Assembly: GCA_951802425.1 (NCBI GenBank)
Contig: OX637800.1
Coordinates: forward strand, 2,852,001-2,916,000
From: Clavaria fumosa
Taxonomy: Eukaryota; Basidiomycota; Agaricomycetes; Agaricales; Clavariaceae
Length of the DNA: 64,000 nt
Reading direction: 5' to 3'
Of this stretch, positions 48,014 to 60,456 are shown one piece after another. Position 1 is the stretch's first letter. Each line of letters starts with the position of its first letter. Made by a program: the position numbers and the translations under genes. The notes beneath the pieces are model-generated. The model worked only from the letters and a program-made list of their open reading frames with translations, did not search any database and was not told the origin of the DNA.

Positions 48014-49071
48014 AATTGTTTCAATGTGAGTCGCCTAGGCTGGTTTTGACATTGTAATAATTAATTAGAAATTTCTAGCACCTTACTGTAGGTGGGCAGG
48101 GTGAACACCAACTTAATGCTTGCCAAGCTGACCGGATGTCATAGGATGAAGAGATGGAATATTTAAGCAATTTATTGCAGAAGAGCTGCACTCTTGTCTC
48201 CCCAATACGTTCCCGAAAGGCCGCTGGTTTCAAGAGCAACTTGCTTTAAGCGTCGAACCTTTACACTAGACAGCTATTCTTGCAAAGCTTCAATCTTGCG
48301 CTGTGTTGTGGTTAGCAATCTACTACTGCTTCCACTTCACAGTACTACACGCTGTCTCAACTTTGATGCCCGCAGAAGGGCAACATGTCACACACCCCAT
48401 GGTTGTTCGGAAGTGATTATGTTGAGAATGTATTGCACGTAATCATCTGATCCGTGCGAGTAGTCAGTCTGCTCATCAGTCACCGGGGCCCGAATGCTGT
48501 ACGCATACGACATGCTGTTCGAAGCACACGATGGATCAGCGGGCATGATGCTCAATAGACGCGAAACGGCCGCATGAGGTGGAGCAGATCATTAGCAGGC
48601 GCTCATTCAAGCGCTCGTTCATCATTATCTTGCGGTGCAGAGCTGAACAACGTCTCAACGCGCGCCTGTTTCGACAGAACGATAAGGTCCGGGTGAATGC
48701 TGTCCGTGATGCTGATGCTGTCGACATTGACATTGCTGTACTGTAGACGTAGACATTGCAAGTCACGTGGAGTGATTGCCGTTTATGGTAAGAAATCACA
48801 AGTTCAGGTGACCCTGTAGTCTACTGTTGCACACATACATCCACAGGCACCCATACCATGACGTTGTCGATGCGGGGGCCACGGTTCTATGCCTTTGCAG
48901 CAAAACCGATCCATGACCGTTGCCATAAACGTTACGGCAAATCGTACTACCTTTGAGACATGAGGTGGCGTGAATAGAAGTGAATCTTCGTAACATGCTG
49001 CAGAGCCACAAACTGCATCTCTTCTTCCTAACAGCCAACACCACAAATCAGGCAAACGATTCATCGATTGC
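48014..49071. other. Intergenic region
   Basis: Convergent 3' flanks of the Gfd2-like gene (+) and the kinase gene (-). No gene recognised. Confidence 0.45.
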
Positions 49072-50377
49072 TTAAGGAGGTTGAGACGGGGCAGTAGGAA
49101 ACATTTCCAGCAAACGGTTCAGCACTTCAACAATATCCAATCGATGAGTGGGCTCTTGACACCAGCTGTCTTCGATGAGGGTTTGAATTGGGGGCGTTAG
49201 GCTATCACAGGTATATCTTCGGAAATTAGGCCGTTTATGAGCATGGAGGTGCATCCAAACTTGGCCGTCAACCTTGAGATTGAAGAACGGTTCCTTCCCG
49301 GAAACCACCTACAAAGGCACCACATCAGCAATGTGTTTGAATTTGCATCGCGGGAGATAAAGCGGCAGACTCTGCTCCGCACCTCTAGAATGGTCATGGC
49401 CAGGCTGTATATATCGCATGGGTAATCCAAGCACTTGTTCGTGTCTATTTCTTGGACTGCATCGTCATCTCCGTCGTGCTCAAGAATCGCCGCCGAAAGT
49501 TCCGGAGCCATATATCGAAGAGTCGCCTTCAAGTCGGTTGTAAATCCCGTTTGGCCCAAGAGCTTGGACAGGCCAAAGTCGCATATTCGCGCATTTCCAT
49601 GTTCATCTACTAACACATTATTCTGTGTGGAATGTAAGATTCAGCAGACAATTGCGAGTCACTTGGGCTCAATAATACATACAGGCTTCAAGTCCCCATG
49701 AACTACACGTTGTTCGTGGAGGTAGTTAAGTCCCCTTGCAATGTTAATGAGCTGGTAGAGTCCAGTTTAGATGAGTTCAAGGGTGCGGAACAGGGATGAG
49801 GGCAGGTTTACCAGACCGGGTATAACTGATTCTCTAGCCTCGTGTCCAAACAAGAAGCAACTGATGTTTCCATTAGGGAAATAGGGAGAGACGAGCCCGA
49901 GAGGCCGCCCTGGGTTCTCGACGAGGCCAAGCAGGGGCAACAAGTTCGGATGCTCCAAGGTATACCACAGCCTGGCTTCTCGGCTGATACGCTGTAGAAG
50001 TCTCAATAAATGGATACGACGCAACAAAAGAAAAGAGTTTACGAACTCGGTTCTGGGTAATAGTAAAGGCACCGTTTCCGGGACGAGGTGTGTATCGAAA
50101 GATCTTGACCGCAACCTGGGCACATTTAGTACAGGAACGGGGAATTGTGGTCATGGGCTCACTTGCTGTGTATCTCCACCCAGTCGCAATACGCCCTCGT
50201 AGACGTCCGATTGACTGCCAGGAAAAGAGTATTCGCGGTTGCATGTCACGAAGGCTGTTAGATTCTATGCAGGCAGCATGGATATTAGTCTCTTTTCAGC
50301 GAGTTTGAACCCAACCGTACCATAACTTCAGGCAGATCGTCAGCCCCGACTTGGGGAGGAATGGGGGCGGGGTCCAT
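49072..50377 (-). CDS. TKL-type protein kinase, intact motifs
   Basis: About seven exons from a likely start at 50377 (MDPAPIPPQVGADD). Kinase elements: loop PGSQSDVYEG, VAVKIFRYTPRPGNG with ATP Lys, EARLWYTLEHPNLLPLLGL, SPYFPNGNIS, catalytic HGDLKP-NNVLV across an intron, CDFGLSKLLG, ATLRYMAPELS, DIYSLAMTILEV, GKEPFF and SWCQEPTHRLD. All catalytic residues are present (HGD replaces HRD). It is the agaricomycete tyrosine-kinase-like type with no other domain. Compared with the kinase at 35466-36812 it keeps DFG. Confidence 0.85.
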
Positions 50378-52550
50378 GAAGAGGTAGCGGGAGACCCGAC
50401 CGTGAGTTTGGGCGCTTTTTAATAATTCTCGGGCGAGCTCAGGGACAAAAGCTGTTTCCCCGGATAAGGTGCATCAGACCCAGTTGACGGTCGAAAACTG
50501 TTACGGTGCATCAACCCTGGGCAGGTGACTACCTATAAAGATAAGCAAACTTGTGCCGTGAGTTGCCAATTTCCCGCGTACGGTAGATTCTTGCCTTGGT
50601 CACGAGAAACGAAGCGAGATCTCGAAGGTTGGATGCAAATCAAATCGCATTCCAGAATGAGCATGAATCTACGCCAGAGCAGAACCTGGATCAAGGAACT
50701 ATGTAGGAGCAGAGCCGGGTGGTAATCGATTCTAGTTTCACCAATGGGACCAACAGCGTATACGTTCTGATTTCTTCAACCGCGACCGCAATCTTCCGAG
50801 ACTGTGAGTATTCTCAACCACGAGCACTCGGAAACCTGGAAGGACGCGACAAACCACACGACTCCTCAACGAACAACCTAAGTAGCTTGATTGAAACCAG
50901 AACAAGGCTGTGCGGTCAGCGGACGAGTAAAATGGCAGCAAGTCTTTGCAGTCCAACAACAAACTACAACAGCGCATGCAGGATAAGCAAATAATTGGCA
51001 CACATTAGGGGAGATCTTAGACTCACAGTAGCGATTTCTGATGGAGTGCTATCCAATGCGCGATTTTGACTTGTAAACCCGTTTAACATCTCGCCATACC
51101 TACCTCTCCCCTGTCCTCTCTGTGCTTCGCACTTCGAGCTCATCTCTCGCTCGATGCCTTTCGCTTTACCCTCGAGTACCCTTCCGCATGAATGCCCTCG
51201 ATATACGCACCTACGGTCGGACCCTTCTTTGATACATTAGAGGTAGACGCTTGTTCAGGGATAGCATCAATACCGATGTCCTGACCACATTCCCATCATC
51301 TGGGTTCCCGGGATCGAGTACAGCAGAGATGTTGGGAAGTGGTGTTCGGACTCGGAGTAAACCCAACTTTAAAAAATTATTAAGATTATAAAAGCGGAGG
51401 GAAATGAACACCTATTTGTCCGCCATGTCAGTAACACAATACATCTAAAGTACTTTCTATTCTTTGAAAACAGGAATGAATAGGGAGGGGGCGACGGTTA
51501 AAACAAGGTTTCTGCCACTCGTCGGTGTACCTTTCATTCAACTTAGGCTAACCAAGCCGCATTTTAGCCGAACCGCGCCGATACTTCAGCTTACCAGTGG
51601 TTTTCGAGTGACTTAACTGCAGTCCTGTTGGACAGTGCAGACACAGCACAACGCGCATCAAGCACTTGTGCTGTACTTACACTACATTTATGCATTGTAC
51701 CATATGCATCCTTGAAGATTGAAATTGAAATTCTCAGCACGAGTCGAAGTGTTCAATTCATTGCAAGAAATTCTGTCCAAGTAGACCAAGCCAAACTATA
51801 ATTCGAGATACTATCAATTCAACAGTCCATAAACGATTTCATGGTCGAGCCCGCAGACCAATGTGCCCCCAGCACAAATTCAGACATGCAAAACATTCCA
51901 AAAAAGAGCTGGTGTAAAACAAGCTTTTAGAAAAAAGTCAATTGGGTAAGGCAGAGCCGTACATGCCAAAATCTTCACGAAGAAGAGTGCCAGAAGGAGC
52001 GAAACATAGTTGACTGTTGTTTTCAGCCGCGTCGCATGCTTATAGGGCACGCCAAGTTGTGGTTCTTCCAGATAACTTCTGATGCACATCCATCACTAGA
52101 AACAAGGAAATGAAATGTCAACCGACGCACCCATGACATGTAATTTGAACATTGACATCATCACTGTCACTGTTATTATCCTTTCTGTCTTCAAACTGTG
52201 ATATCTCTCTTTTGTAAGTTGGGACAAGACATGCAAACTTATATAGCGCACGTGAATGAAGAGGGACCCTGGCACCGATGACAATTTAGTCAAATTGTCA
52301 CTCACATTAAGGTAGCTCCTTGGATCTGTCTTCGTATTTGGAAATCTCGCGTCAGTGCTAGAGTATTAGTGGAGCGGTTCCTTTACCTCCTGCGGCGCTG
52401 GATGACTCCTGAAGATGTGCAGCTGGCCTTTGGTGCCCGGAGCATGCCTTAAGTTCTTCAACTGGAAGATGGGCTTTATAAACTACATATCGTGTAAACA
52501 TCCCAAGCTCTGTTTTAGATGAAACTGGATAGACATACCTGAGGCATAAC
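50378..52550. other. Intergenic region with a duplicated pyrimidine-rich block
   Basis: No firm gene over about 2.2 kb. Sequence at 51096-51180 (gccatacctacctctcccctgtcc ... ttcgctttaccctc) is strongly similar to 60565-60645. A 69-codon minus-strand frame at 51880-52089 is hydrophobic but unsupported. Confidence 0.4.
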
Positions 52551-55500
52551 CTATTGTTGTAAATGGGGATGGCGGAAATCAGTTGTGCTATAAGTATGTC
52601 CCAAGACTTCTTGAAAACCAGCCTTGTCGAAGAACTTTATGCCAGGGCAGCGGTGAAGCCCCATTCCGAAGATAAGGGAATCGGGATCCATGGACCTCTT
52701 CTCGACATCCGTCAACTGTAGCATGATACTAAAATGGGTCATAAAACCAGTGCACATGAAACGACAAACGTTATTGTAAGCACTCTGGAAGTCTGCAAAG
52801 AGTCGATCTCCTTGCTTTACACGAATGCTACCTAAGCTACCCCCAAAAGGGATTTCAGAGTCCCTCTTGACATCACGGAAGATGGGTGAGGAAGGAGTAA
52901 GCACTACGCAATAAATCAATGATAGACCTAGGCATTGAAAGGAGGTACTAACGCAACGCTTTGCGAATATATTCTAAGAGCTTGGCATCAACGTCATCCT
53001 TCTGGACTACAAGCTCCTGGATACGTTGAAGGTCCTCGCTATTTTTCTCATTGAGATAGAAATCAACAATACGGGAACAAGCTGTCAGGGTAATATGCAA
53101 TTAGAGGCTGGATAAAATCAAGGATAAAGGAGTACCTTGAGCACAGTTGATGCAAGTCAGGATACACAAGCCCGTCAGATTGTTCACAACCCTCCTCCTT
53201 CGGAAAGACTTCCTGTCGACATCCTGACCTGTCATAAAATCATCTGCGTCATCATAGGTCCGGCCGTATTCCACAAGTCTTGACATGAACGTCAGCGTGG
53301 CTTGGTCTTCCAGTCGTACGGGGGTGAAGAGTTCCTCCAAGATGCGCAAGAATTTTTGCATTCTCCCCTGAGCCATACAATTACATATCTGGCCACATGA
53401 GAAAGGGAACAACTATCCACCTCATGAAAAGCGGTCACTGCCACTCGTAGCTGATCCTCAGAATGCAGACGAAGGTCCTCGCCATCCGCCGTTGCCTTTA
53501 AACGGCTATCCCAACACCGATGTGGATCAACGGTCTCCATGACAAAGCTAGGAAACAATGCTTAAGCGGTACTGTTGTTTCGACCTTGTTAACTTACCCA
53601 AAGATATTAGCATGCTTTTCGAACATCTCGTCCAGTGTGATTGCTTCAGAAGCCATTCGCGCATTCGACTTCAGTCCCTCGGGCATGATAGGTAGGCCAC
53701 ACTGAGGGCCTATGAGTAATTTCCTCTCTGCCAAGTTGCGATTTTAAAATGCTCACAAGCATTTCGCACGACCAGAGAGTACAGGTCTTGTTGATGACAT
53801 CACGTACAATATCAATAGACCGAGTGGAGCCATTGATGCTGATGACGTGGGGTCATTGACCGAGCTGAGAGGGAAAATGCACGCTTACATCCTCGACTTT
53901 CTCTTGATCTGAATTGTTGCCGTATCCCTGAAGAATGTGGCATATCGTGGGAGGATCGCGGCACAAGGTACGAGCCCATACATTGACTTCTTGGAGTAAG
54001 AAACGACTGATGGAAGAAACCGGCTTGCTTTCGATTACTCACCATTACCAAATCACTGTTGTGGCTATCGAAGAATATATAAGGACAGAACTTGTCGAGA
54101 TTAAAGGCTCAAGTCCACTCACTGCTTTTGGTTGTCAAAGCCAAGAAAGTAACTGCATAGGGATAGTAAGTACACATATCCTAACGTAGGAATAGGAGGC
54201 ATACCCGTAATCACCAGCTACATCCCTGAGGTGTTGGTTGTGAATTGTGGAAAAGGCAGTGAGGTCTTCGAAAACATGGCGAATTGCAGTCAAGGTGGTA
54301 AGATGTTTAATCTCGCGTCTTGCTGGCCTAACTGCTGGAAGGTCATACGCCGCTGTTTCCATCTTCCCATCATTTATTTTCCCTTCAATGAAGCTGGGGA
54401 GAAAAAATGGGAACAGAGCATAAACGCTATTGAAAGGATAATGTCGCGGAAGATTGCGTAGAAGTACTATCAAAACGAAATCAAATGTCATTCTGATCAA
54501 GCATAGACGAAAACATACTTCTGGGCAAGACTGCGCCAAAAGAGCCGTCCGCGATGGCAGAGCTTTCTTCATCAGCCCAGTTGATGGCTGTAATGACAGT
54601 GAAATGTGTACGGCCCAAAAATTAACATGAACTGACGTGTACTCGGGTCCGTATGAAATAAAGTGAGCTGCAAGAAAAAGGCATACCGATGAATGATAGA
54701 CGAGCTGATTATTGCGGTAATACATACAATACCGGTGAATAGACCACAAAGCTGTTTCAAACTTTGTCAGTGACCTGCATAACCGGCGGGGGAACAAACT
54801 ACCATTGTCACACCCAAGTCAGACTCGAACTCGTCTGTTGACTTCTCACCATAGAGGCCGGGCTTGCGAATGACAGATTGAGAGACACTATGGTAGACGA
54901 CATTATCTGCTACTCACAAAGAGTTCCAGGTTGTTGATGTCTTCATATAATTCCTTCGCTTCGTTCGCGATATCAGGATTCCACTCGTCAAAATCATTAA
55001 AGGCTGTGTATACAGTTCATCACAAGCAACTCAGACCTGAAAAACCGAACGTACGCCGAAGACCCAAGTATCTCCTGAACTGATTCAGTGAGCAAACTTT
55101 CTCAATTCGCCCCTGCTCCATGATCCTCTTCACTGATGATGGAAGATGCACCGCATTTCCAACAGCCTCTGTAGCATCGAATAAAATTTGGGCCAAGTCG
55201 TCGTCTCGGAGATAACCGTCTGAACCCCGTTGGAGCCTTGAGTAACCGATACGAAAGTGGTTTAATATGTTTTTCAAAACGAACTCCATACCCTTGATAA
55301 ATCATCGACTGTCCTGCGATTGCCCTCTTTTCGAACGAAACTGCATTCCACTGCATGGACGAGTTAGCTAGTCGAAGTAACAAACAACAGAGAACGAACA
55401 TCGAAAAGGACATTAAATGATTGCTTGACCCAAGTGACGTTGCCTACCCTATTTTTATGCAGACTCGAGATCTACTTACTTCATTAGTACCTTCGTACAT

Positions 55501-55690
55501 CAATCACAGAAGAACCTTACTTCGGAGCAATGTCTGCCTGCACCCTTTGTGCTGGAGAAGGCTTTCAAGAAGTCATTGCAGACAACATCCTTGAATTGCG
55601 CGCAGTTGATTTGGCGAGCACGCTTGAAGATATCCTCGTCGTGGAGCAATGAAGCATTTCCCAAAAGGATGCGTCTTGCGATATACTTGA
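52551..55690 (-). pseudogene. Psi-factor producing oxygenase (Ppo/linoleate diol synthase) relic
   Basis: Minus-strand exons follow the Ppo order. Dioxygenase domain: DEDIFKRARQINCAQFKDVV (about 55640), FNVLFD-WNAVSFEKR across an intron (55351-55399), LAQILFDATEAVGNAVHLP and VCSLNQFRRYLGLRR. Linker: AVRPARREIKH and AIRHVFEDLTAFSTIHN. P450 domain: the haem loop FGMGLHRCPGIKF near 52650, with its Cys. The N-terminal third of the dioxygenase domain is absent above 55690. Where intact Ppo enzymes have Y-R-W-H (catalytic Tyr and proximal haem His), this one has F-D-W-N. Ppo enzymes make oxylipin signals controlling sporulation; this copy probably cannot make the hydroperoxide. Confidence 0.7.
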
Positions 55691-55765
55691 AGCCGAAAAT
55701 TTTGATTAGTTAGTCAGTTATCTCGAAAGGTTTTAGAAAGGCGTGCATTGTGATTCCTGTTCCAG

Positions 55766-56020
55766 AGGATCAGCAGCGCTGTTGCAGCGGGTGGTAGATA
55801 CGAGACTCGGTCGTCGAAGAAACAGTCAGGCAGCAATAAGCCGCGTTCACGTGCTCGAACTCGATTTTCGTCGGATGGACTTCTGCCGTATAATGCTGAT
55901 AGATTGAAGGAAGGTGGTGTTGTAGAACAGAGCTCAAGCTACGCCGAGTATGAGATCATGGACCGGAGAAAAAGGACCGGGGCATCATACGAAGATGATA
56001 ATCTGAAACGCGTAGGCTAG
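55766..56020 (+). pseudogene. Orphan 3' exon of an unknown gene
   Basis: After a good acceptor (ttcctgttccag) an 84-codon frame runs to TAG at 56018: basic start (RYETRSSKKQSGSNKPRSR), DGLLPYNADRLKEGGVV and SYAEYEIMDRRKRTGASYED. It has coding-like composition but no ATG upstream, and the sequence before it is the truncated oxygenase on the other strand. No family recognised. Confidence 0.4.
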
Positions 56021-56118
56021 GTTCGAGATTGTCGAACTCGCCGGACTTTTTCCCTGATTGCGAAGCTTAGAAGCGGTCCCAATAAGAAAAAGTACAGATA
56101 AATACCGCTAGGAGCTTA

Positions 56119-56448
56119 TCAAAGACTTGGCCTGGGTCTGGTGAAGGGTTGGGCTGGAATGCATTTGAGGACTTGCTGGAGGTGGCGGAGTTTACCGTCT
56201 GAGAAGACCACCCGCTGTGCTCTAGCATCGAATGTCAGGTAGGCAAAAGGAGGAGGGAAACGAGAATGACCGAAGGCAGCACAGATATCACAAGAATGCC
56301 TAGGTTTGGCTTTGAAGACACGTTGGGCGACGTGAGAGAGCCAGTTTGAGGTGCTGTTATCATGGCCAGTAGCGTCGAGGTTGCGAGAAAACCACGTCGA
56401 CATTGGGGACTCACAGGGCTTGCGGCAACGGATGCGAACGTGCTGCAT
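56119..56448 (-). CDS. Hypothetical protein, 109 residues
   Basis: A single open frame with ATG, His/Arg-rich, with HSCDICAAFGH as its only notable motif. There is no recognised family and no clear neighbour relation, so it may be spurious. Confidence 0.25.
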   Translation of the reverse strand: MQHVRIRCRKPCESPMSTWFSRNLDATGHDNSTSNWLSHVAQRVFKAKPRHSCDICAAFGHSRFPPPFAYLTFDARAQRVVFSDGKLRHLQQVLKCIPAQPFTRPRPSL

Positions 56449-56794
56449 TTAAGAAATAATCTATAACGCGAGTAGTCATTACGTGTTCACCGTGGGTTCA
56501 TTATCAATGTCACTTTGCGGCTAACCCGTGCTACGCCATGGTAAGCGAACGAAGAGCCGATTAAAAGCGCATAAAGGAATTGAGTAACGAAGTAGAGGGA
56601 AGGAGCAACACCACCAGGGAAGCCCGAAGCGGCCCTCACGCGGCCCTCACGCGTCGACATGTGATGAAAGCATGACTGTACGTGATTCCAAAAGTTGTAC
56701 CACGTGAGATTGACGAGTCCAGCGCGTTATTGCCAATCAAGTTTGAGGGGCAACTTGACTAAATGCCCTTTTTGCTACATTTGACTGGGCACGC

Positions 56795-56880
56795 CACTGC
56801 TCTCAACCGCACTATGACTATCTGCAAAATTCCATTCCATTCGGACATGTCGCATCATTCAGAATCGCACAACGCTGTAT
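56795..56880 (+). repeat. Inverted repeat arm 1 (pair with 60690-60775)
   Basis: Contains ctctcaaccgcactat, attccattccattcggacatgt and cagaatcgcacaa in this order. The reverse complement of 60690-60775 has the same words with the same spacing apart from small indels. Arm 1 lies directly upstream of the DUF2235 gene. Confidence 0.85.
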
Positions 56881-57028
56881 CTCCGCATCACATTAAAATC
56901 AGGGCCACAAGTCACCGTGACAGGTAGTAGTCAAGGCTCTATCGCAGCCTTCTGCCTCTTCTGCCTCCCTGACTCACAAGCCTCGTCGTTCCTCGTCTCA
57001 GGCTTCGTGAGGCTGCTCTCATCTTCCG

Positions 57029-59050
57029 ATGCAAGTCCCATCGTTGCAGGTTCAGACCGCGGACTTGGAGGAAAAAAACGAACCACCTGTTGGTCGCTCC
57101 ATTATACTCTGCTTTGATGGTACATCGAATAAATTCGGTCATGTGAGCTTGACTGTCTCGTTTCGCAGTCTAGCTTCTGACCTGCTCGCATTCATGATGG
57201 TTATGTACAGACGGTAAGATTCAAATGTTTCGTCACTTAGAGCGCGGTACCATTTTCAATCAGAATTCCAACGTGCTTCGCCTCTTCCGATCGCTCAAGA
57301 AAGACTCAGAGAAGCAACTAGTCTACTACCACGTATGATTTGCTAGACGTCCTGACTGGTCTATCTTAATACTCTCCCCAGCCAGGCCTTGGCACATATA
57401 CCCAGCACCCACTCATTACCAATATACTTTTCCCATTTGTTTCTGCAATTGACCAATGCGTTGCGTTCAGTTTGCACGACCACGTCAAGGATGGGTGAGT
57501 AAGTGTGGGTGCTATCTTATAGTAAGTCTAATCTTGAATGCTCAGGTACGAGTTCCTTATGCGCCACCACCGGTCGGTTATTGCGTCGTATTATCGTCGT
57601 AGCAATCGACCTACACCTCTGTTTCAGTCCAGGCGATAAAGTCTTCCTGTTTGGCTTCTCTCGTGGGGCATACACGGCTCGTGCTCTCGCTGGCATGCTA
57701 TACAAGGTAATCGTAGCCACTCGTCTGCCCCTCATGATGATCATGGATGTATGTTACACCGGACAGGTTGGCCTACTCCCGCCGGATAATGTTCAACAGG
57801 TGGATTTCGCCTTCCTGAGGTATATCGAAGAGGAACGAGGCGTGGGTCAGATTTGCCGTGAGTTTCAGGACACTTTCTCGTACGTGTTTGTCCGGTATGG
57901 GACGTGTGCGCCCCATTTATATGTAGTATTGCCGCAGGAAGGCGGTCACTGTTGAGTTCCTTGGTGCATGGTATGGTGCTCTTTCGCTGCATTGTTATCC
58001 TTCACATCCGAATAATCAGGGACACCGTCTCTTCGGTCGGGATTATCCCTCGCTACCTACCGCACTGTTCTCCCAACTTCTGCGTCAAAATGTTTCGCCA
58101 CGTTCTTGCTCTTGATGAGCGTCGCGCTCGATTTCGCCCAAGCACATGGAACGAACCACGGGACGGAGGTTTAGAAGTTGAACCTCTACCTTCTTCGATA
58201 CGTCCTCTTGGAGGCGACGAAGAGTATCAACCGCCAGATAGGCCATACACTGATGTTAAAGAAGTCTGGTTCGCAGGTTGTTAGTGAACTTCTTCAGACG
58301 CTATGTACTAACAATCTGCCCCTCGACAGGTTGTCATGCCGATGTCGGCGGTGGTTCTCACGTCAACACCGAAAAGACCAGTCTTTCCAGTATAACCTTA
58401 CGATGGATGATCAAGGAATGCTTTCTCGCCAGAACTGAGATCGACTTCGACTTCGACTATCTCAATGATCTTGGTCTTGATGTGGAGGACCTGCGCCGGC
58501 ACGATGATGTTTATATTGGCAGAAACATGGCGAAGCTTGCTCCCCCCCGCTCTCCTAGTTCTCCTTCCTCCCACTCTCCGATCCCGCTTGCTGACATTTC
58601 TGAAGCCTTTGGGTTTCATGATCTTGATCTGGAGGAAGGAAAATTTCTTGGGGGTGAGGACGATTCGCATGCTCCGATCTTTGACCAACTTGGCGATTGG
58701 TCACCTTGGTGGCTCCTGGAATTTGTGCCGGTGCTAGACATCTACCAAGGAGTGGATGGCTCATGGATTCGTCGGAGGGTGTAGGTTCTTTACTACTTTG
58801 ACTGTACACTTCCTCATCGCCATTGTGCAGCCGTAATTTTGGCAGGGGAAGATACATGCCATACTACAACCACCACATCAAAGTTCATACATCTGTCCGA
58901 GACAGGATGGAGGATGAACAACTGAACTATCGGCCGGCAGCGTGGAATTGGGATATGGCTATGAAAGCTGGTATGATTGTCTGGGTCAATTGATGGCTAA
59001 TGGAGAAACGCTACCCGGCCTTTTGCATTGGGAAAGTGCGTAGGAGCATA
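57029..59050 (+). CDS. DUF2235 alpha/beta-hydrolase
   Basis: Multi-exon gene, roughly 500-550 residues. Motifs: SIILCFDGTSNKFGH-NSNVLR (first splice about 57142-57263), LVYYHPGLGTYTQHP, the nucleophile elbow GFSRGAYTARALAGM near 57655, WDTVSSVGIIPR, and GCHADVGGGSH near 58330 with a likely catalytic His. The C-terminal part carries a Ser/Pro insert and WSPWWLLEFVPVLD, ending with a short last exon (GA-GCA-TAA) at about 59050. Fungal DUF2235 proteins share a fold with bacterial Tle1 phospholipase effectors; substrate unknown. Start chosen at 57029 because the conserved FDGT strand follows closely. Confidence 0.85.
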
Positions 59051-59702
59051 AATGAGAGAATTTCTGAATAGCTACTTCCGCGACTCGGCTTGTGTTTCGT
59101 CTGACAAATAGTATTATTCCGTTTCATAGGCCCCTTGGCCATCTCGCCAACGCTTTCCGATAGCCGCGGTAGGGATGAATGCAAAGGGGCACGCTGATCA
59201 CCCGAATTGAGTTCACGCGAGGGTGTGTAAGCGAAAGCGCGGCATCCATCATGAAGTCAGCGGCGCACCGAATGGCTAGGTTTAAAAAAAGGGGGGACAA
59301 AGGTGGGTACATCAAAAAACCCAGTGGAAAAAAGCTGCCGCCTTGTCTCACATGATGGAAGAGGAATACGAGGTCAGAGATGGAGATGGCGAAAGGGAGG
59401 GGTACGGATGACGAGGCAGAGATCAAGAAATGGAAGCCAAAGCGGTACATGTGACAAAGCAACCGAGCAGTACCTTGAAGCGATATTCGACAGTGGCAAC
59501 ACCAACCCTGTCAATCACTCCCTATCACATGTGCTGTCCTGCAGAGAGCTGTGTGACAAAATCCCTCCACACAAAGTCCGACGTAAAGCCTGCTGCCACC
59601 CCGTCGGTATGCAACTTTCGGCTCCCTATCACACATGCGCCGTCCTACAGACTGTCAGGTATATGAAGCAATCATTCTCAATGCTGTTATACTGGCGGTG
59701 CA
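59051..59702. other. Intergenic region
   Basis: No gene recognised. Frames at 59124-59462 (-) and 59303-59710 (+) lack motifs. The stretch may hold the promoter of the downstream membrane protein gene. Confidence 0.4.
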
Positions 59703-60456
59703 ATGTCTGACACAATCGTTGGGACCCTTCTCCTCGGTTTATGGCGCGTGTGGGACAATGTCCTGCTCTTCGGATTGGGCAGTTCATATTTGCGACGGTT
59801 CGATGCATTTTCCAAGAATGAGGACGTGGACCTCTGGAGGAAACGGCAGAAGGATGAGTGGGACAGGCTAATCATAGTAGTATGTTCTGAGTCTGGTCTC
59901 AGTGGCGAATGACTGAACTTCTATTGAGCTCGGCCTCCTGGCTACGATGCATGCCGCGATTCTTGCTATCATACCGGCGGGACCGCCCTTTTCATATGCT
60001 GTCTGGCTTGGCGGCGCAGGGCTTAGCGTTTGCGGCGTCTTCGTTGTGCAGTACTTCCCGATCAAATCCTTGCCTTTCCCCGACAGTGTAATCGTGGAAC
60101 TCGTCACAGACGATGGCTTGTACACCCGAACTGCCCTCCTTGCTGCGGCCGTGGCTAGCCCGATTATCATAACCTTGTGGTCATCGGTGCTGTTTGCCAG
60201 TGGCCTTATTGCCTATTTAATTCAAATCGACATGGGACCGCCGTTCTACAAGGTTTTTGCTTTCGTACCTTTCGGGTTCGGTGTCTTGGCTGTGATGGCT
60301 ACGTTGGCGATTGGAGAAATTCTCGAACGTAGAGTTGCTTCAGGTATGCCTTAAAATTTAATCACTTTCAAATTTTTTATTTTACTCAAGTCTAATCACC
60401 CGATAGCGACAGTGGCTGGGGCCTCACATCCACTCTCCCGCTCCTCATCGGGCTGA
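59703..60456 (+). CDS. Small multi-pass membrane protein
   Basis: Exons 59703 to about 59877, about 59927-60342 and about 60406-60456. The first exon has MSDTIVGTLLLGLW and RKRQKDEWDRLIIV. The second continues LGLLATMHAAILAI, VWLGGAGLSVCGVFVVQYF, LLAAAVASPIIITLWSSVLF and VFAFVPFGFGVLAVMATLAI, giving four likely TM helices. The last exon adds a short Ser-rich tail. About 210 residues; no known family. It follows the DUF2235 gene on the same strand and both lie between the inverted repeat arms. Confidence 0.6.
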
